Assembly (NCBI GenBank): GCA_902779765.1
Contig: CACZCQ010000008.1
Span: forward strand, 1-64,000
Length of the DNA: 64,000 bases
Source of the DNA: an uncultured Bacteroidia bacterium
GTDB lineage: Bacteria; Bacteroidota; Bacteroidia; Bacteroidales; UBA932
Direction: 5' to 3'
Part shown: positions 43,229-55,660 of the stretch, piece after piece
Layout of the letters: every line of letters begins with the position of its first letter
How positions within the stretch are numbered: position 1 is the stretch's first letter
Notes under the pieces: model-generated
The model's database searches: none
Seen by the model: only the letters and a program-made list of their open reading frames with translations
Told to the model about the DNA's origin: nothing
Program-made: the position numbers and the translations under genes

Positions 43229-43927
43229 ATGATAGAAGGACTGAAGGTTGTGGCGTTCGACGCCGACGATACTCTGTGGTCGAACGAGCCATTGTTCAGG
43301 GAAGCTGAAAGGAAAGTTGCTGATGCTCTGAAAGAATTCGGCGACTTTTCCTTCATCTCCGACGAACTCTACAAGGTGGAATTCAAGAACATGGAGGACT
43401 ACGGTTTCGGAGCGAAGGCGTACACCCTCTCCATGATCGAGAATGCGGTGAACCTGTCCGGAGGAAAGCTGACGGGAGAGCAGGTCATGCTTATCATCGA
43501 GAGCGGAAGGAACATCCTCCACAATCCGGCCACTCCGCTGCCCGGGGTCGAAGAGACCCTCGCAGCCCTGAAAGAGGACGGGAGGTACCGCCTGGTACTG
43601 TTCACAAAGGGTGAACTTCACGACCAGGAGCGCAAGATCAAGCGCTCCGGACTAGGGAAGTATTTCAGTCACATAGAGATAGTCTCAAACAAGTCCCAGC
43701 GGGAATACAGTATCCTCTGCGACAGGCTGGGGATAAGGCCGGATGAACTGATGATGGTCGGTAACTCTTTCAAGTCCGACATCGAACCGGTCCTGCAGCT
43801 TGGCGGATGGGGTATCTATATTCCTTTCGAGGTGCTCTGGAAACTCGAACATACGGAAGAATACGACCATCACCGCCTGTTCCGGGCCGACAGTTTCAAC
43901 GACATCCAGAGCATCCTGATACCCTGA
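43229..43927 (+). CDS. HAD-superfamily hydrolase
   Basis: A 232-residue cytosolic phosphatase-like protein with the HAD motifs in order: motif I VAFDADDTLW (nucleophile Asp), motif II LVLFTKGE, the motif III lysine in SNKSQREY, and motif IV MVGNSFKSDIEP. A helical cap is inserted after motif I (residues about 20-100). Substrate is unknown; phosphosugars or nucleotides are usual for this subgroup. It precedes the TonB-receptor-like gene by 7 nt. Confidence 0.88.
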   Translation: MIEGLKVVAFDADDTLWSNEPLFREAERKVADALKEFGDFSFISDELYKVEFKNMEDYGFGAKAYTLSMIENAVNLSGGKLTGEQVMLIIESGRNILHNPATPLPGVEETLAALKEDGRYRLVLFTKGELHDQERKIKRSGLGKYFSHIEIVSNKSQREYSILCDRLGIRPDELMMVGNSFKSDIEPVLQLGGWGIYIPFEVLWKLEHTEEYDHHRLFRADSFNDIQSILIP

Positions 43928-43934
43928 AGAGAGA

Positions 43935-46163
43935 ATGAAAAAGATAGTCCTCATCGCCATGCTCATGGTCGGAAGCCTGGCCATGGCCCAGGAAGCCGAC
44001 ACCCTGAAGACAGGTCAAGAGCGCCGGAGCAACCAGAACGTGATGCTGAATGCATCCTATGCCTCGATTCCGAGGACCATCTCACTCGGAATCCCGGAAT
44101 GGGGCACCTACATCATGGATGACGGTCTTCCAGCCTCAATGTTCAAGGATTACTTCCCGGGGTACCGGTCCTGGAGAAGCGGCCTTTCCACGGAGTCGAT
44201 GCAGTTGACCCGCCTTGACGAATCTGCAATACAGCTTGGAACGACGGGATTCTTTCCGATGTCTGCCTCCAAGGTCGGTGCAGACAGGACCGAAGGGGCA
44301 GCAAAGTATACCGCCAACCAGTACGGCCGGCACGAGATCGAACTCCACACCGCCTCGCCGCTCGGAAATGGATGGGGGATCGACCTGAACGTGTACCAGT
44401 GTTTCGACCGAGGATCAAACCATCTTGACTTCACGACATACCAGGAGAGGATACGGTTCTACAAGGCCGGGATATCCAAGAAACTGCCTGAAGGTCTTTT
44501 CAAGGCGACATACCTGTTCATGAACTACCTGGACCTGACCGACCAGTACGGGCCGTTCATATTCGTAGGGGACGGAAGCGTGAAGCCTTACGGTGACTTC
44601 AGGCTTGGAAGGGACCAGTATATACCCGAGACTTCCTTCTTCGAATATATCGACATACACGACGGGAAGAGGAAAAAGGGTCGCTACACTGAGGATCTGG
44701 GCGTCCCTGTCCACGTCCTGACGGCTTGTTACAACCGTACCTTCGACAACGGGATCGAGATGGACTTGAGTTCCCGCGTCAGGCTGAGTGACGGCAGGCA
44801 GAAAAGCACCTACCTCAACGGGATTACCAGCGTCGCGGCGGGAGACGGTTATTCCTATATAGACGGCACCCCTTACTCCGGCAACGTACAGAGCCGCTTT
44901 TTCATGTACGAGGACGACCACTACAATGAATGGCTCACAACCCTCAAGGCAGAGAGGAACAAGGGCAGGCATACCTCGCTTGCAGGGGCTAATTTCTGGT
45001 TCAACTGGAGCCAGTCCTCCTCCATGACCTCGAACTTTGCCTACGAAGCCATGAAAGATCCCAAAGCCCTCGCTTACAATGGAGAGGTTTATTATGTCCA
45101 CAATACCGGAGCACAGTACCTGGACGGATTCCAGAGCCGTATCGCCCTGTTCGCGCAGGATGAGTGGAGGGTCCACCCGAAGGTAAACATCCATTACGGG
45201 CTCAGGGCGGAATACAGCGGAATCAGCGGGAAGGCCGCCCATAATCTGGACGGCAAGGCCAACAACTCCCGCTACAACGGCTGGTCCCTGAAGAGTCCCG
45301 GCGTGACCCTTACCCCTTTCAGGAGGAACGTCATCAACGGGGCTGCCTCATTGATAGGTTATTACTACTTCAATTCCCATTGGGGGGCCGAAATCGACGC
45401 CATCGCCTCCCTGAACCACCCGAATCTCGGGCAATACGGCGACTCGAGCGTTCCATTCGAGGGAGCCCAACCCAGCTACATTCTCCGCGGAGGAATCAAT
45501 TTCAAGAACAAATGGCTTGATTTCCAGTCACTTCTGACTTATCTCAGGCGCTCTAACAGCTATGAGATGGGCATGTGGACACATAAGCTTTCCCACGCTG
45601 CCGGAGGCTACCCGGCAGGCTATAACGAGACCGTCTATGTGAGTTCGCTCTATGACATGGAAGTCCTGGGATGGACGACCGACATGATCCTGAGTCCGTT
45701 CAAGGGATTCACGTTCCACGGTCTGTTCACATTCAGGATACCGAGGTACCGGAACTACAGCTTCACTCCTGTCTTCAGCGACGGGTATTCGGAGGAATAC
45801 GATTTCTCGGGAAAGAGAATCACCAGCAGCAGCGGCACCGAAATCGAGCTGGAGCCTTCCTATGCGACCGGGAAATGGAGATTCTGGCTGAGCGCCCGCT
45901 ATTACAGCAGACGCTATATCAATATCACGAACACCCTGTTCCTGAATCCGCGCTGGGAGACTTTCGGAGGTGTGGATTTCAAGTGGAACGAGCACGTGAG
46001 CCTTTCCATGAACGTGGTCAACTTCCTGAATGTCACGGGGGCGTCTGCCGGAATGCGGGAAGCCTCCCTGGCTACCGACATCACCCCCTACCGTAACTAT
46101 CTGACAAGCGGCTCCTACATCAGGCCGTTCACAATCGAGTTCAGCACCCTCCTGAAGTTCTGA
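43935..46163 (+). CDS. TonB-dependent-receptor-like outer membrane beta-barrel protein
   Basis: A 742-residue exported protein (signal peptide ending SLAMAQ) with barrel strands throughout the C-terminal 550 residues and the terminal sequence EFSTLLKF. The N-terminal part has plug-like elements (DDGLPASMFKDYFPGYRSW, ESMQLTRLDESAIQLGTTGF) but neither the carboxypeptidase-regulatory-like domain nor a clear TonB box, so it differs from the SusC protein at 11 kb. It probably transports a metal complex, cofactor or small glycan, or is a degenerate relative. No SusD partner follows. Co-transcribed with the HAD hydrolase. Confidence 0.8.
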   Translation: MKKIVLIAMLMVGSLAMAQEADTLKTGQERRSNQNVMLNASYASIPRTISLGIPEWGTYIMDDGLPASMFKDYFPGYRSWRSGLSTESMQLTRLDESAIQLGTTGFFPMSASKVGADRTEGAAKYTANQYGRHEIELHTASPLGNGWGIDLNVYQCFDRGSNHLDFTTYQERIRFYKAGISKKLPEGLFKATYLFMNYLDLTDQYGPFIFVGDGSVKPYGDFRLGRDQYIPETSFFEYIDIHDGKRKKGRYTEDLGVPVHVLTACYNRTFDNGIEMDLSSRVRLSDGRQKSTYLNGITSVAAGDGYSYIDGTPYSGNVQSRFFMYEDDHYNEWLTTLKAERNKGRHTSLAGANFWFNWSQSSSMTSNFAYEAMKDPKALAYNGEVYYVHNTGAQYLDGFQSRIALFAQDEWRVHPKVNIHYGLRAEYSGISGKAAHNLDGKANNSRYNGWSLKSPGVTLTPFRRNVINGAASLIGYYYFNSHWGAEIDAIASLNHPNLGQYGDSSVPFEGAQPSYILRGGINFKNKWLDFQSLLTYLRRSNSYEMGMWTHKLSHAAGGYPAGYNETVYVSSLYDMEVLGWTTDMILSPFKGFTFHGLFTFRIPRYRNYSFTPVFSDGYSEEYDFSGKRITSSSGTEIELEPSYATGKWRFWLSARYYSRRYINITNTLFLNPRWETFGGVDFKWNEHVSLSMNVVNFLNVTGASAGMREASLATDITPYRNYLTSGSYIRPFTIEFSTLLKF

Positions 46164-46171
46164 GTTCAGGA

Positions 46172-49450
<3,279 letters not shown>

Positions 49451-49458
49451 TTAAGTCG

Positions 49459-50643
49459 TCAGAAACGGACATTGAACCGGATCCCGGCAGTCCATCGCCC
49501 GAAACGGCCGGAGTTCTTGATATGGTCATCCGTCAATCCTGTGAGCAGGATCTTGGTCCTGCCTTTGTACGAATAACTGTCATAGCTTCCGGAAGCGCAG
49601 ACGGAATACTTGTCCCAGGAATAGATCAACCCCGCCCTGGCAACATAGTTGACCATCAGGTTTCCGTTCATATACGATTTCCGCTCGCTAAGGTCCGAGT
49701 ATCCTTCGTAGATATAAACTGTCGACGCAAACTGGTTGAACAATGTCACCATCGGGATGGCGGTAAGGTTCAAGGTAATGTTGCGCAATCCTTTTCCGGT
49801 CTGAGGATCGGAATCCCGGTGGTAAGGGACCAGGTTGTATGAATATCCACCTCCGAAAGCAACCTGTGTGGTAGTCTGCCGGCCCACTCCTGCAACCAGG
49901 TCCAGAATCCTGTCGTGGGGGTCAACCTCCAACATACCCTGTATAAGCTTGATTCCAGACATGAAGGAACCAGAAGACCGCCGCTGGATCTTGTTGCCCT
50001 TGTAGGCCGCGGAATAGGCGAATGTCCGTTGGTTGAAGGCATAGAATCCATCCGCTATGAGGGAACGGTACCGGCAAGGCTTTTCGGATCTGGCTTGTTC
50101 CTCGAAATGGTTGGGATCATCTTTCGGAGCAACTTCGAAATCATATTCCATGTATTCCTGATAATCGAAATACTGCAATTGGGCTGCATATGCCGCTCCT
50201 GTGTAGTCGAAGGAAAACACCTTTTGTTTCAGCTCCTTCGACATGCCGAAAGACTGGTTCCATCCAAGGGTAAGATTGCCGTATCCCACCTGGAAACCTG
50301 CAGACTTGTTCACATTGCTCCTGAGGCTTGAACTGAGTGACGACGGAAGCGGGGTCTGACCGAAATCACCGATATCATCCATGTACGTCATCAATACGAT
50401 GAAATCACTTTTCTGGGATACGGAAAACTTACGGAGATCCCCGGACAGGGAAAGCGTCCAGGAAGGTGCCGGCTGGATGACCGCCTCCGGATCAAGTTCC
50501 CTTGACGGAGCCGATATGAAACCCATGGCCTTTGAGAAAAGGGTCTGCTTGTCCTGGGCCCCCAGGACAGTCGCAGAACTGCCGGTCACCATAATGAAAA
50601 GCAGTCTGAGAAGGATCTTTGACAAACTATTCATATTTCCCAT
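49459..50643 (-). CDS. Outer-membrane beta-barrel protein, DUF4421-like
   Basis: A 394-residue protein with a signal peptide (LLFIMVTGSSATVLGAQ) and many alternating amphipathic strands (GFQVGYGNLTLGWNQSFG, VAFGGGYSYNLVPYH, VNYVARAGLIYSWDKY), ending in IRFNVRF with terminal Phe, as for outer-membrane barrels. The pattern fits the Bacteroidetes DUF4421 family, but this name is tentative. Its start overlaps the end of the WbsX-like gene by 17 nt (or 8 nt if translation begins at the third-codon-later ATG), indicating tight co-translation. Confidence 0.65.
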   Translation of the reverse strand: MGNMNSLSKILLRLLFIMVTGSSATVLGAQDKQTLFSKAMGFISAPSRELDPEAVIQPAPSWTLSLSGDLRKFSVSQKSDFIVLMTYMDDIGDFGQTPLPSSLSSSLRSNVNKSAGFQVGYGNLTLGWNQSFGMSKELKQKVFSFDYTGAAYAAQLQYFDYQEYMEYDFEVAPKDDPNHFEEQARSEKPCRYRSLIADGFYAFNQRTFAYSAAYKGNKIQRRSSGSFMSGIKLIQGMLEVDPHDRILDLVAGVGRQTTTQVAFGGGYSYNLVPYHRDSDPQTGKGLRNITLNLTAIPMVTLFNQFASTVYIYEGYSDLSERKSYMNGNLMVNYVARAGLIYSWDKYSVCASGSYDSYSYKGRTKILLTGLTDDHIKNSGRFGRWTAGIRFNVRF

Positions 50644-51826
50644 CCAAAACGTCCCTGACAGCTTCGAGATATCCGTAGCCGTTCAACCTGTCGGGAAGCA
50701 GGTAGCTTCCTTCCACCCACTCGTTCCAGGCGTTGATCATCATGAACCTGGGTTGGTCGGTATGGCTGTCCATATATTCCTTCGCCTTGGCCAGGAAAGT
50801 GGCAAACGACTGGGGAGTATTGTGGAAACGGGTGACGTCATCCGGCCCCTTGGCAGGGAAACGGGGAGTGTCGTCCCAACCGATGGAGACACAGGGGAAG
50901 ACCGGAATGTCGAATACCTCGTCCATCTGCTTGCGTATCTCGATGGCTTCCTTGCCCTGGAGGAGGTAATCCGGAGTGAAGCCGCCCATGTTGTACAGGG
51001 CTTCGCTGTCGATCCCGAGGGCTGCTATGTTCTTCTTCATCGCATCTATGCGCTCCTGGTTCATCCTGTAACCGCCACCCTGGGTTTCCTGGATATGGAG
51101 TCCGGGGAAACCGGCCTTCCTGACTTCCTCGCGGAAGTAATCCATGGCCTTTGCCGCCTCATCGAGAGAACCGAAACTGCGCACGAAATTGCCTATCGAG
51201 AAGATCGCGAATACTGGGCAGCCATCGATTTTTACATATTCAGGAAGCTTGAAGTACTGGTCAATCACCCTGGCGACTACTTTCTTGAACTGGTCCCAGT
51301 CCACGTCGGGGTTGAAAAGCCGCTCTTCATTGTCACCCCATTTGTGATAGTTCCAGTAATTGTACTTCACGTCGTGGTTGGCCCACATCAAGTAGAAATT
51401 CATCTTGCTGTGGCTGGGAGCCTTGAGGAATCCGTCGTTCAGGGCACTCTCAAGATAAGGTCCGCTGTAGCCGTCAGGATCGTTATACCAGTACCAGTCA
51501 TAGATGAAAGTGTTAACGCCATACTTGAGGGCAGTCTGGATCCATCTCTCGACCACCTCGGGGTCGTTGTCAAGACCATAGCCCCATAAAGGCTGCCTGG
51601 GCTGGTAGTGCTCAGGGAAACGCTTGTCTCCCTGCTTGATAACCTCCCATTCCCCTATTCCTTCTTCCCATAGCCACTTGTGTGCCAGTGCATCATCGTG
51701 ACAGGACGGCCAGACATAGGCGCAGACATAGGTCTTCTCTTCCCGGACCTTATCCTGACTGTTTCCGCAGGAGCAAATGCCTGCAGCGGCCAGGACAGAG
51801 ACAAGTATGACGGTAACCTTTCTCAT
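50627..51826 (-). CDS. WbsX/GH99-like exported glycan-active protein
   Basis: A 399-residue lipoprotein (AAAGICSC) with the WbsX / GH99-like barrel: an early YVWPSCHDDALAHKWLWEEG, WIQTALKYGVNTFIYDWYWY, DGCPVFAIFSIGNF, and the near-C-terminal hallmark INAWNEWVEGSYLLPD. GH99-like proteins act on mannosides by an endo mechanism or on other glycans; although some relatives sit in O-antigen clusters, secretion as a lipoprotein argues for a hydrolase. It lies 5 nt after the S41 protease gene and overlaps the following barrel protein gene. Confidence 0.82.
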   Translation of the reverse strand: MRKVTVILVSVLAAAGICSCGNSQDKVREEKTYVCAYVWPSCHDDALAHKWLWEEGIGEWEVIKQGDKRFPEHYQPRQPLWGYGLDNDPEVVERWIQTALKYGVNTFIYDWYWYNDPDGYSGPYLESALNDGFLKAPSHSKMNFYLMWANHDVKYNYWNYHKWGDNEERLFNPDVDWDQFKKVVARVIDQYFKLPEYVKIDGCPVFAIFSIGNFVRSFGSLDEAAKAMDYFREEVRKAGFPGLHIQETQGGGYRMNQERIDAMKKNIAALGIDSEALYNMGGFTPDYLLQGKEAIEIRKQMDEVFDIPVFPCVSIGWDDTPRFPAKGPDDVTRFHNTPQSFATFLAKAKEYMDSHTDQPRFMMINAWNEWVEGSYLLPDRLNGYGYLEAVRDVLDGKYE

Positions 51827-51831
51827 GATAT

Positions 51832-53703
51832 TTATTTCTTGTAATTCTCGAGCAGTTTGGTCAGGTAGTCGATGTCGTAGTAGTTCTTGTAATCCTTGCC
51901 GGTCACGGAGGCTTCCTCGGAAACTTCGACCTTGACATTCCCATCTGTGGCGATCGGGATGTCCGGAACCACACCGGTATCGATGTTATGGCCGTCAAGG
52001 GTATTGAGCCTGGCCCTGAAGGAAGAGATCTGGAAGCAGAAACCATCCGCAGTACACATGGCCTGGATGGCGCAGCTGCCTCCTCCGGAGGTTTCACCCA
52101 TGACGGGGATTCCGCCATCCTTCAGCATCGAAGGGAAAAGGTTTCCGCAGGAGAACGATACGTCAGATGTCAGGACCGCGAAGTTCAGGTCGTAATGTAC
52201 GTCATTGTCCTTTGCATCGAATACTCCGTCGAAATTGCGGTCGACTTCATATTCCACGATGGCCCTCTGGCCTGTGAGGGCATTGTCCTGGCTGATGTAG
52301 CTCTTGCCCATAATGAGCGAAGTCATCACCATCACTATGTCGGCGGAACCGCCACCGTTGGCAGTGATGTCAACGATGAGATTCTTCACCTCGGGATCGG
52401 CGGAGGCCTTCTTCAAGGCATCGAGGAATATGACCATGTCGTCACCCTTCGTATTCTCGACCGTAGGAAGGGGGCCCTTACCCTCATAATAATCCTTCCA
52501 GGCCTTTTCGTTCCTGCTGTTGAAGGAATCGAATATGCAGACGGCGGTGTTGCCCTTCTTGATATAGGTCTCATTCTCGCCATAGGCCTCTGAACGGATC
52601 TTGTTGATGGTCATCATGTCCTGATACATGCTCATCGCTGACGCCAGTCCGGCCCTCAGGGACATGATCATGCCGAGGTTCTCCATCTGGACCTTCGTAT
52701 ATTCATTGATCAGGTCCTCGTATTTATCCCTGTCCTTGATGGCGAAAGTGGTCAGTTCAAGGGCGGTGTGGCCGTCGTAGTAGATTCCGGTCAGTCCGGT
52801 CATGCCCAGGAAATACTCAGCCAGCGAGGTGGAATGGAGGAACTCCTTGATCTTGGGACCGAGTTCGATATCTTCATCGAGAGCCTTGTCCAAACCCTTG
52901 GCCTTGATGGCGTCATTGAACTGGATGCGGCCCGGGAAGCCGTAGAAATTGTCCATGGCGAAGCACAGTTCCTTGTAGGTGAAGTCCGCCAGGGACTGGG
53001 AACGGGTCGTTTTCCTGAGAAGGGGCTCGTTGTAATCAGGATCGATCTCTGAGAGTGCGACTTCGTTGACCGAGGTGTTGACAACCACTTTCTCGCCGTT
53101 GAATCCGGCATGATGATAAAAGAGGTCGCTGTACATGTCGGCGAGTGTCGCGAACGGGAAGTATACCGTTCCCTTGCCGTCAGCATGGATATCTATACCA
53201 TATTTCCCCATGTCCAAAGTAACGGGAACGACCACCGGAGTGTAAGTCACACCCTTGTAACGGACGAACGGCATTCCGTCGTAATAGACATTCGCCATCC
53301 CAGGCTGAAGGAGACCCATCATGTTGGTGAAGTCCTCGAAACGGTCGGAGGCGAATATATCCTTGTTGATGTCCACTACGGCCGTGGCATCGCCGTTGGT
53401 GAGGGTATATTCACCTATGCCCGTATGGGTCACTTTCATTACGGATCCGGGAAGCACTATCGACTGGAAATCCGCTGCAGAGATATATGCAACGTCAGGA
53501 AGGGCGTCGTAGAAACGGAGGGTGACCTGGCCGTCCGGAGCGACCTTAGTCACTACAGGGAATGACTTTTCAGTATAATTCCCGCCATCGGGAGCCTCGT
53601 CGGCCACTTTGTTTTTACCGGGTACCGCTTTGGGGCTGCAGGATGTCAGGATCACGAATGCGGCAATTACCGGAATTGAAATCAGTCTTGTTTTCATCTT
53701 CAT
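51832..53703 (-). CDS. S41-family (C-terminal processing-type) peptidase lipoprotein
   Basis: I start it at 53703 (MKMKTRLISIPVIAAFVILTSC), which gives a lipoprotein of 623 residues. The C-terminal third is an S41 tail-specific protease core: NLIVDITANGGGSADIVMVM and the nucleophile context TSDVSFSCGNLFPSMLKDGG with a serine near residue 517, then GETSGGGSCAIQ. The N-terminal 350 residues are less typical and may bind substrate; no clear PDZ is visible. First gene of the operon with the glycosidases. A TATATTTG -7 and an 8-bp inverted repeat precede it. Confidence 0.82.
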   Translation of the reverse strand: MKMKTRLISIPVIAAFVILTSCSPKAVPGKNKVADEAPDGGNYTEKSFPVVTKVAPDGQVTLRFYDALPDVAYISAADFQSIVLPGSVMKVTHTGIGEYTLTNGDATAVVDINKDIFASDRFEDFTNMMGLLQPGMANVYYDGMPFVRYKGVTYTPVVVPVTLDMGKYGIDIHADGKGTVYFPFATLADMYSDLFYHHAGFNGEKVVVNTSVNEVALSEIDPDYNEPLLRKTTRSQSLADFTYKELCFAMDNFYGFPGRIQFNDAIKAKGLDKALDEDIELGPKIKEFLHSTSLAEYFLGMTGLTGIYYDGHTALELTTFAIKDRDKYEDLINEYTKVQMENLGMIMSLRAGLASAMSMYQDMMTINKIRSEAYGENETYIKKGNTAVCIFDSFNSRNEKAWKDYYEGKGPLPTVENTKGDDMVIFLDALKKASADPEVKNLIVDITANGGGSADIVMVMTSLIMGKSYISQDNALTGQRAIVEYEVDRNFDGVFDAKDNDVHYDLNFAVLTSDVSFSCGNLFPSMLKDGGIPVMGETSGGGSCAIQAMCTADGFCFQISSFRARLNTLDGHNIDTGVVPDIPIATDGNVKVEVSEEASVTGKDYKNYYDIDYLTKLLENYKK

Positions 53704-53724
53704 AAGTCTGTTTATATTTAACCC

Positions 53725-53756
53725 GTGTATTAGTTCAGTAATACACCGCAAATATA
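53725..53756 (-). promoter_or_regulatory. -7 element and inverted repeat upstream of the S41 operon
   Basis: On the minus strand TATATTTG (53756-53749) is followed 2 nt later by a perfect inverted repeat GTGTATTA-6 nt-TAATACAC (53746-53725). The repeat spans the expected transcription start, so it may be an operator or a 5' UTR hairpin. Confidence 0.5.
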
Positions 53757-53790
53757 CAGATGTTTTTTAAATATACAAATATACTTTTAT

Positions 53791-53798
53791 TATCTTTG
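53791..53798 (+). promoter_or_regulatory. -7 element (TATCTTTG) of the EEP-fold gene
   Basis: TATCTTTG, a perfect consensus match, 27 nt before the ATG at 53826, supporting that start over the open frame beginning at 53760. Confidence 0.5.
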
Positions 53799-53825
53799 AA
53801 TTACTTGTCTTTAACGAACTTTGTC

Positions 53826-54911
53826 ATGCTTTACACGTATCTCAAGAAAATCAAGGATGCGGATGAGAAGAAACGCACCATCGAACACCTGATCCAACTC
53901 CGCAGGCAGCTCGACGACGAGATTCCTGGAAAGACCGCGGAGGGTACCCTGCTGCTGGCAACCTGGAATATCCGCCAGTTCACGGACAACCGCAGGCCGG
54001 AGAGTTACATGTATATCGCCGAGATCCTGAGCCGTTTCGATCTCGTAGCCATCCAGGAAGTCAAGGAACAGATGAAAGGACTTGAAGAAGTCATGAAGAT
54101 CCTTGGCAAGAACTGGGCTTTCATCGCGACCGACGTCACCGAAGGCAAGGAAGGGAACGGGGAACGCATTGCCTTCCTCTACGACACCAACAAGGTCAGC
54201 TTCAAGAATATCGCCGGAGAAATAGTACTCCCCTCCGACAACCTGATCCAAGGGGTGCAGTTCGCAAGGTCCCCCTTCTGCGTCGCGTTCCAGTCCGGTT
54301 GGTTCAAGTTCTTCCTGACCACGGTGCATATCATTTACGGTTCTACCAAAGAAGCCCTTGCAAAACGGGAGGAGGAGATAAAGGCCATAGCTACATTCCT
54401 CTCGAACAGGGCGCAAAATGAAGAAGCCAGCTACATCATACTGGGTGATTTCAATATTCCCAAGGCCGGCGACAAGTTCATGAATGCCCTGGAAAGCGGA
54501 GGATTCCGTATTCCCAGCCACATCAAGAAGCACCCTACGAACTTCGGCAAGGAAATAAAGCATTATGACCAGATTGCGTTCAACCTTCATAGCGAGTATG
54601 ATATAGACATCCTGGACGAAAACTCCAGGGTGAGGTCGGGCGCCTTTGATTTCACCAAGTCCGTCTACAGGGACGAAGATTATGAGGACTATATTCCCTT
54701 CATGACTAAAGACGTCTCCGTACCGAATCCTGACAAGCCGGGAAAGAATATGAAGGTGAAAGTGGAACGGACCGGGGAAGAAGCGATGACATATTTCCAC
54801 GACACATACAGGATCGACCAGATGTCCGACCATAAGCCCCTCTGGGTGGAACTGAAAGTCGACTTCAGCGACCAGTATATTGAAAAACTGAGACAGGAGG
54901 TTTCAAAATGA
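53826..54911 (+). CDS. Endonuclease/exonuclease/phosphatase (EEP)-fold protein
   Basis: The ATG at 53826 gives a 361-residue protein without a signal peptide. EEP motifs: LLATWNIRQFTD (Asn), LVAIQEVKEQMKG (metal ligand Glu), YIILGDFNIPK (Asp, Asn) and MSDHKPLWVEL (Asp, His). Substrate may be DNA, RNA or a phosphorylated small molecule. An N-terminal helical segment (YLKKIKDADEKKRTIEHLIQ) is rich in charged residues. Its stop overlaps the start of the SGNH-like gene (ATGA). Confidence 0.85.
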   Translation: MLYTYLKKIKDADEKKRTIEHLIQLRRQLDDEIPGKTAEGTLLLATWNIRQFTDNRRPESYMYIAEILSRFDLVAIQEVKEQMKGLEEVMKILGKNWAFIATDVTEGKEGNGERIAFLYDTNKVSFKNIAGEIVLPSDNLIQGVQFARSPFCVAFQSGWFKFFLTTVHIIYGSTKEALAKREEEIKAIATFLSNRAQNEEASYIILGDFNIPKAGDKFMNALESGGFRIPSHIKKHPTNFGKEIKHYDQIAFNLHSEYDIDILDENSRVRSGAFDFTKSVYRDEDYEDYIPFMTKDVSVPNPDKPGKNMKVKVERTGEEAMTYFHDTYRIDQMSDHKPLWVELKVDFSDQYIEKLRQEVSK

Positions 54912-55660
54912 AAAGGATTATCTTAGCCATCTCGATTGCTTTATCGGCATTCACCATGCACGCCCAGGTGGATACCACCAGGGTGCTCTGCATCGGCAAT
55001 TCATTCACATATTTCTACGACTCCCACCTGAAGCTGGCCGAAATCGCGCTAAGCCAGGGGCATTATATCGATATGACCGCTGCATATGTGGGTGGCTACA
55101 CATTCAACAGGCATCTGAATGACCTGAAGACCATCGGCGCCATAGAGCAGTTTACCAACCCTTATGACTGCGTCTTCCTGCAGAACCAGAGCCAGGTCCA
55201 TGCGCTTTATGCCCGGAATCCGAAGCAGCACAAGTTTCAGAAGAAAGATGCCGTGGACCTTGTCGGACGCGTACGCCAGTACTCTCCGGATGCAAGGATA
55301 TGGATTGAGAGTACCTGGTCATATCCGGCCGGTAATTGCGGTGGATTCGGGACTGAGGCCGAGTTCAACCGCCTAATGGTGAAAGGTACCGGAATGCTGG
55401 CAAAGGCTGCCCGCACTGACGTGTCCCCTATAGGTGAAGCCTTCAGGATCTCACGCGAGGAGAGGCCTGACATCGACCTGTTCGACAAGGACAAGAAGCA
55501 TCAGTCCGCTTATGGCACATACCTGAAATCCTGTATCAACTACCTGATGATATTCGGCGGCAGGTTCAACGGAAATGCTTCCAACTGCGGTCTCGATCCG
55601 GACAGCTGCGCATATCTCCGCAGCGTGGCGGAAAGGGTGGCCGCCTCAAAAAGACACTGA
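54908..55660 (+). CDS. Exported SGNH hydrolase-like protein (DUF4886-like)
   Basis: A 250-residue protein with a signal peptide (LAISIALSAFTMHAQ). It begins its mature part with VLCIGNSFTYFYD, the GNSFT variant of the SGNH/GDSL nucleophile block, has DCVFLQNQSQV and ends its core with KKHQSAYGTYLKSC, where the Asp/His pair of the triad is expected (DKDKKHQS). Such enzymes deacetylate or de-esterify glycans in the periplasm. It overlaps the EEP gene by 4 nt and converges on the GH106 fusion with no gap. Confidence 0.78.
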   Translation: MKRIILAISIALSAFTMHAQVDTTRVLCIGNSFTYFYDSHLKLAEIALSQGHYIDMTAAYVGGYTFNRHLNDLKTIGAIEQFTNPYDCVFLQNQSQVHALYARNPKQHKFQKKDAVDLVGRVRQYSPDARIWIESTWSYPAGNCGGFGTEAEFNRLMVKGTGMLAKAARTDVSPIGEAFRISREERPDIDLFDKDKKHQSAYGTYLKSCINYLMIFGGRFNGNASNCGLDPDSCAYLRSVAERVAASKRH

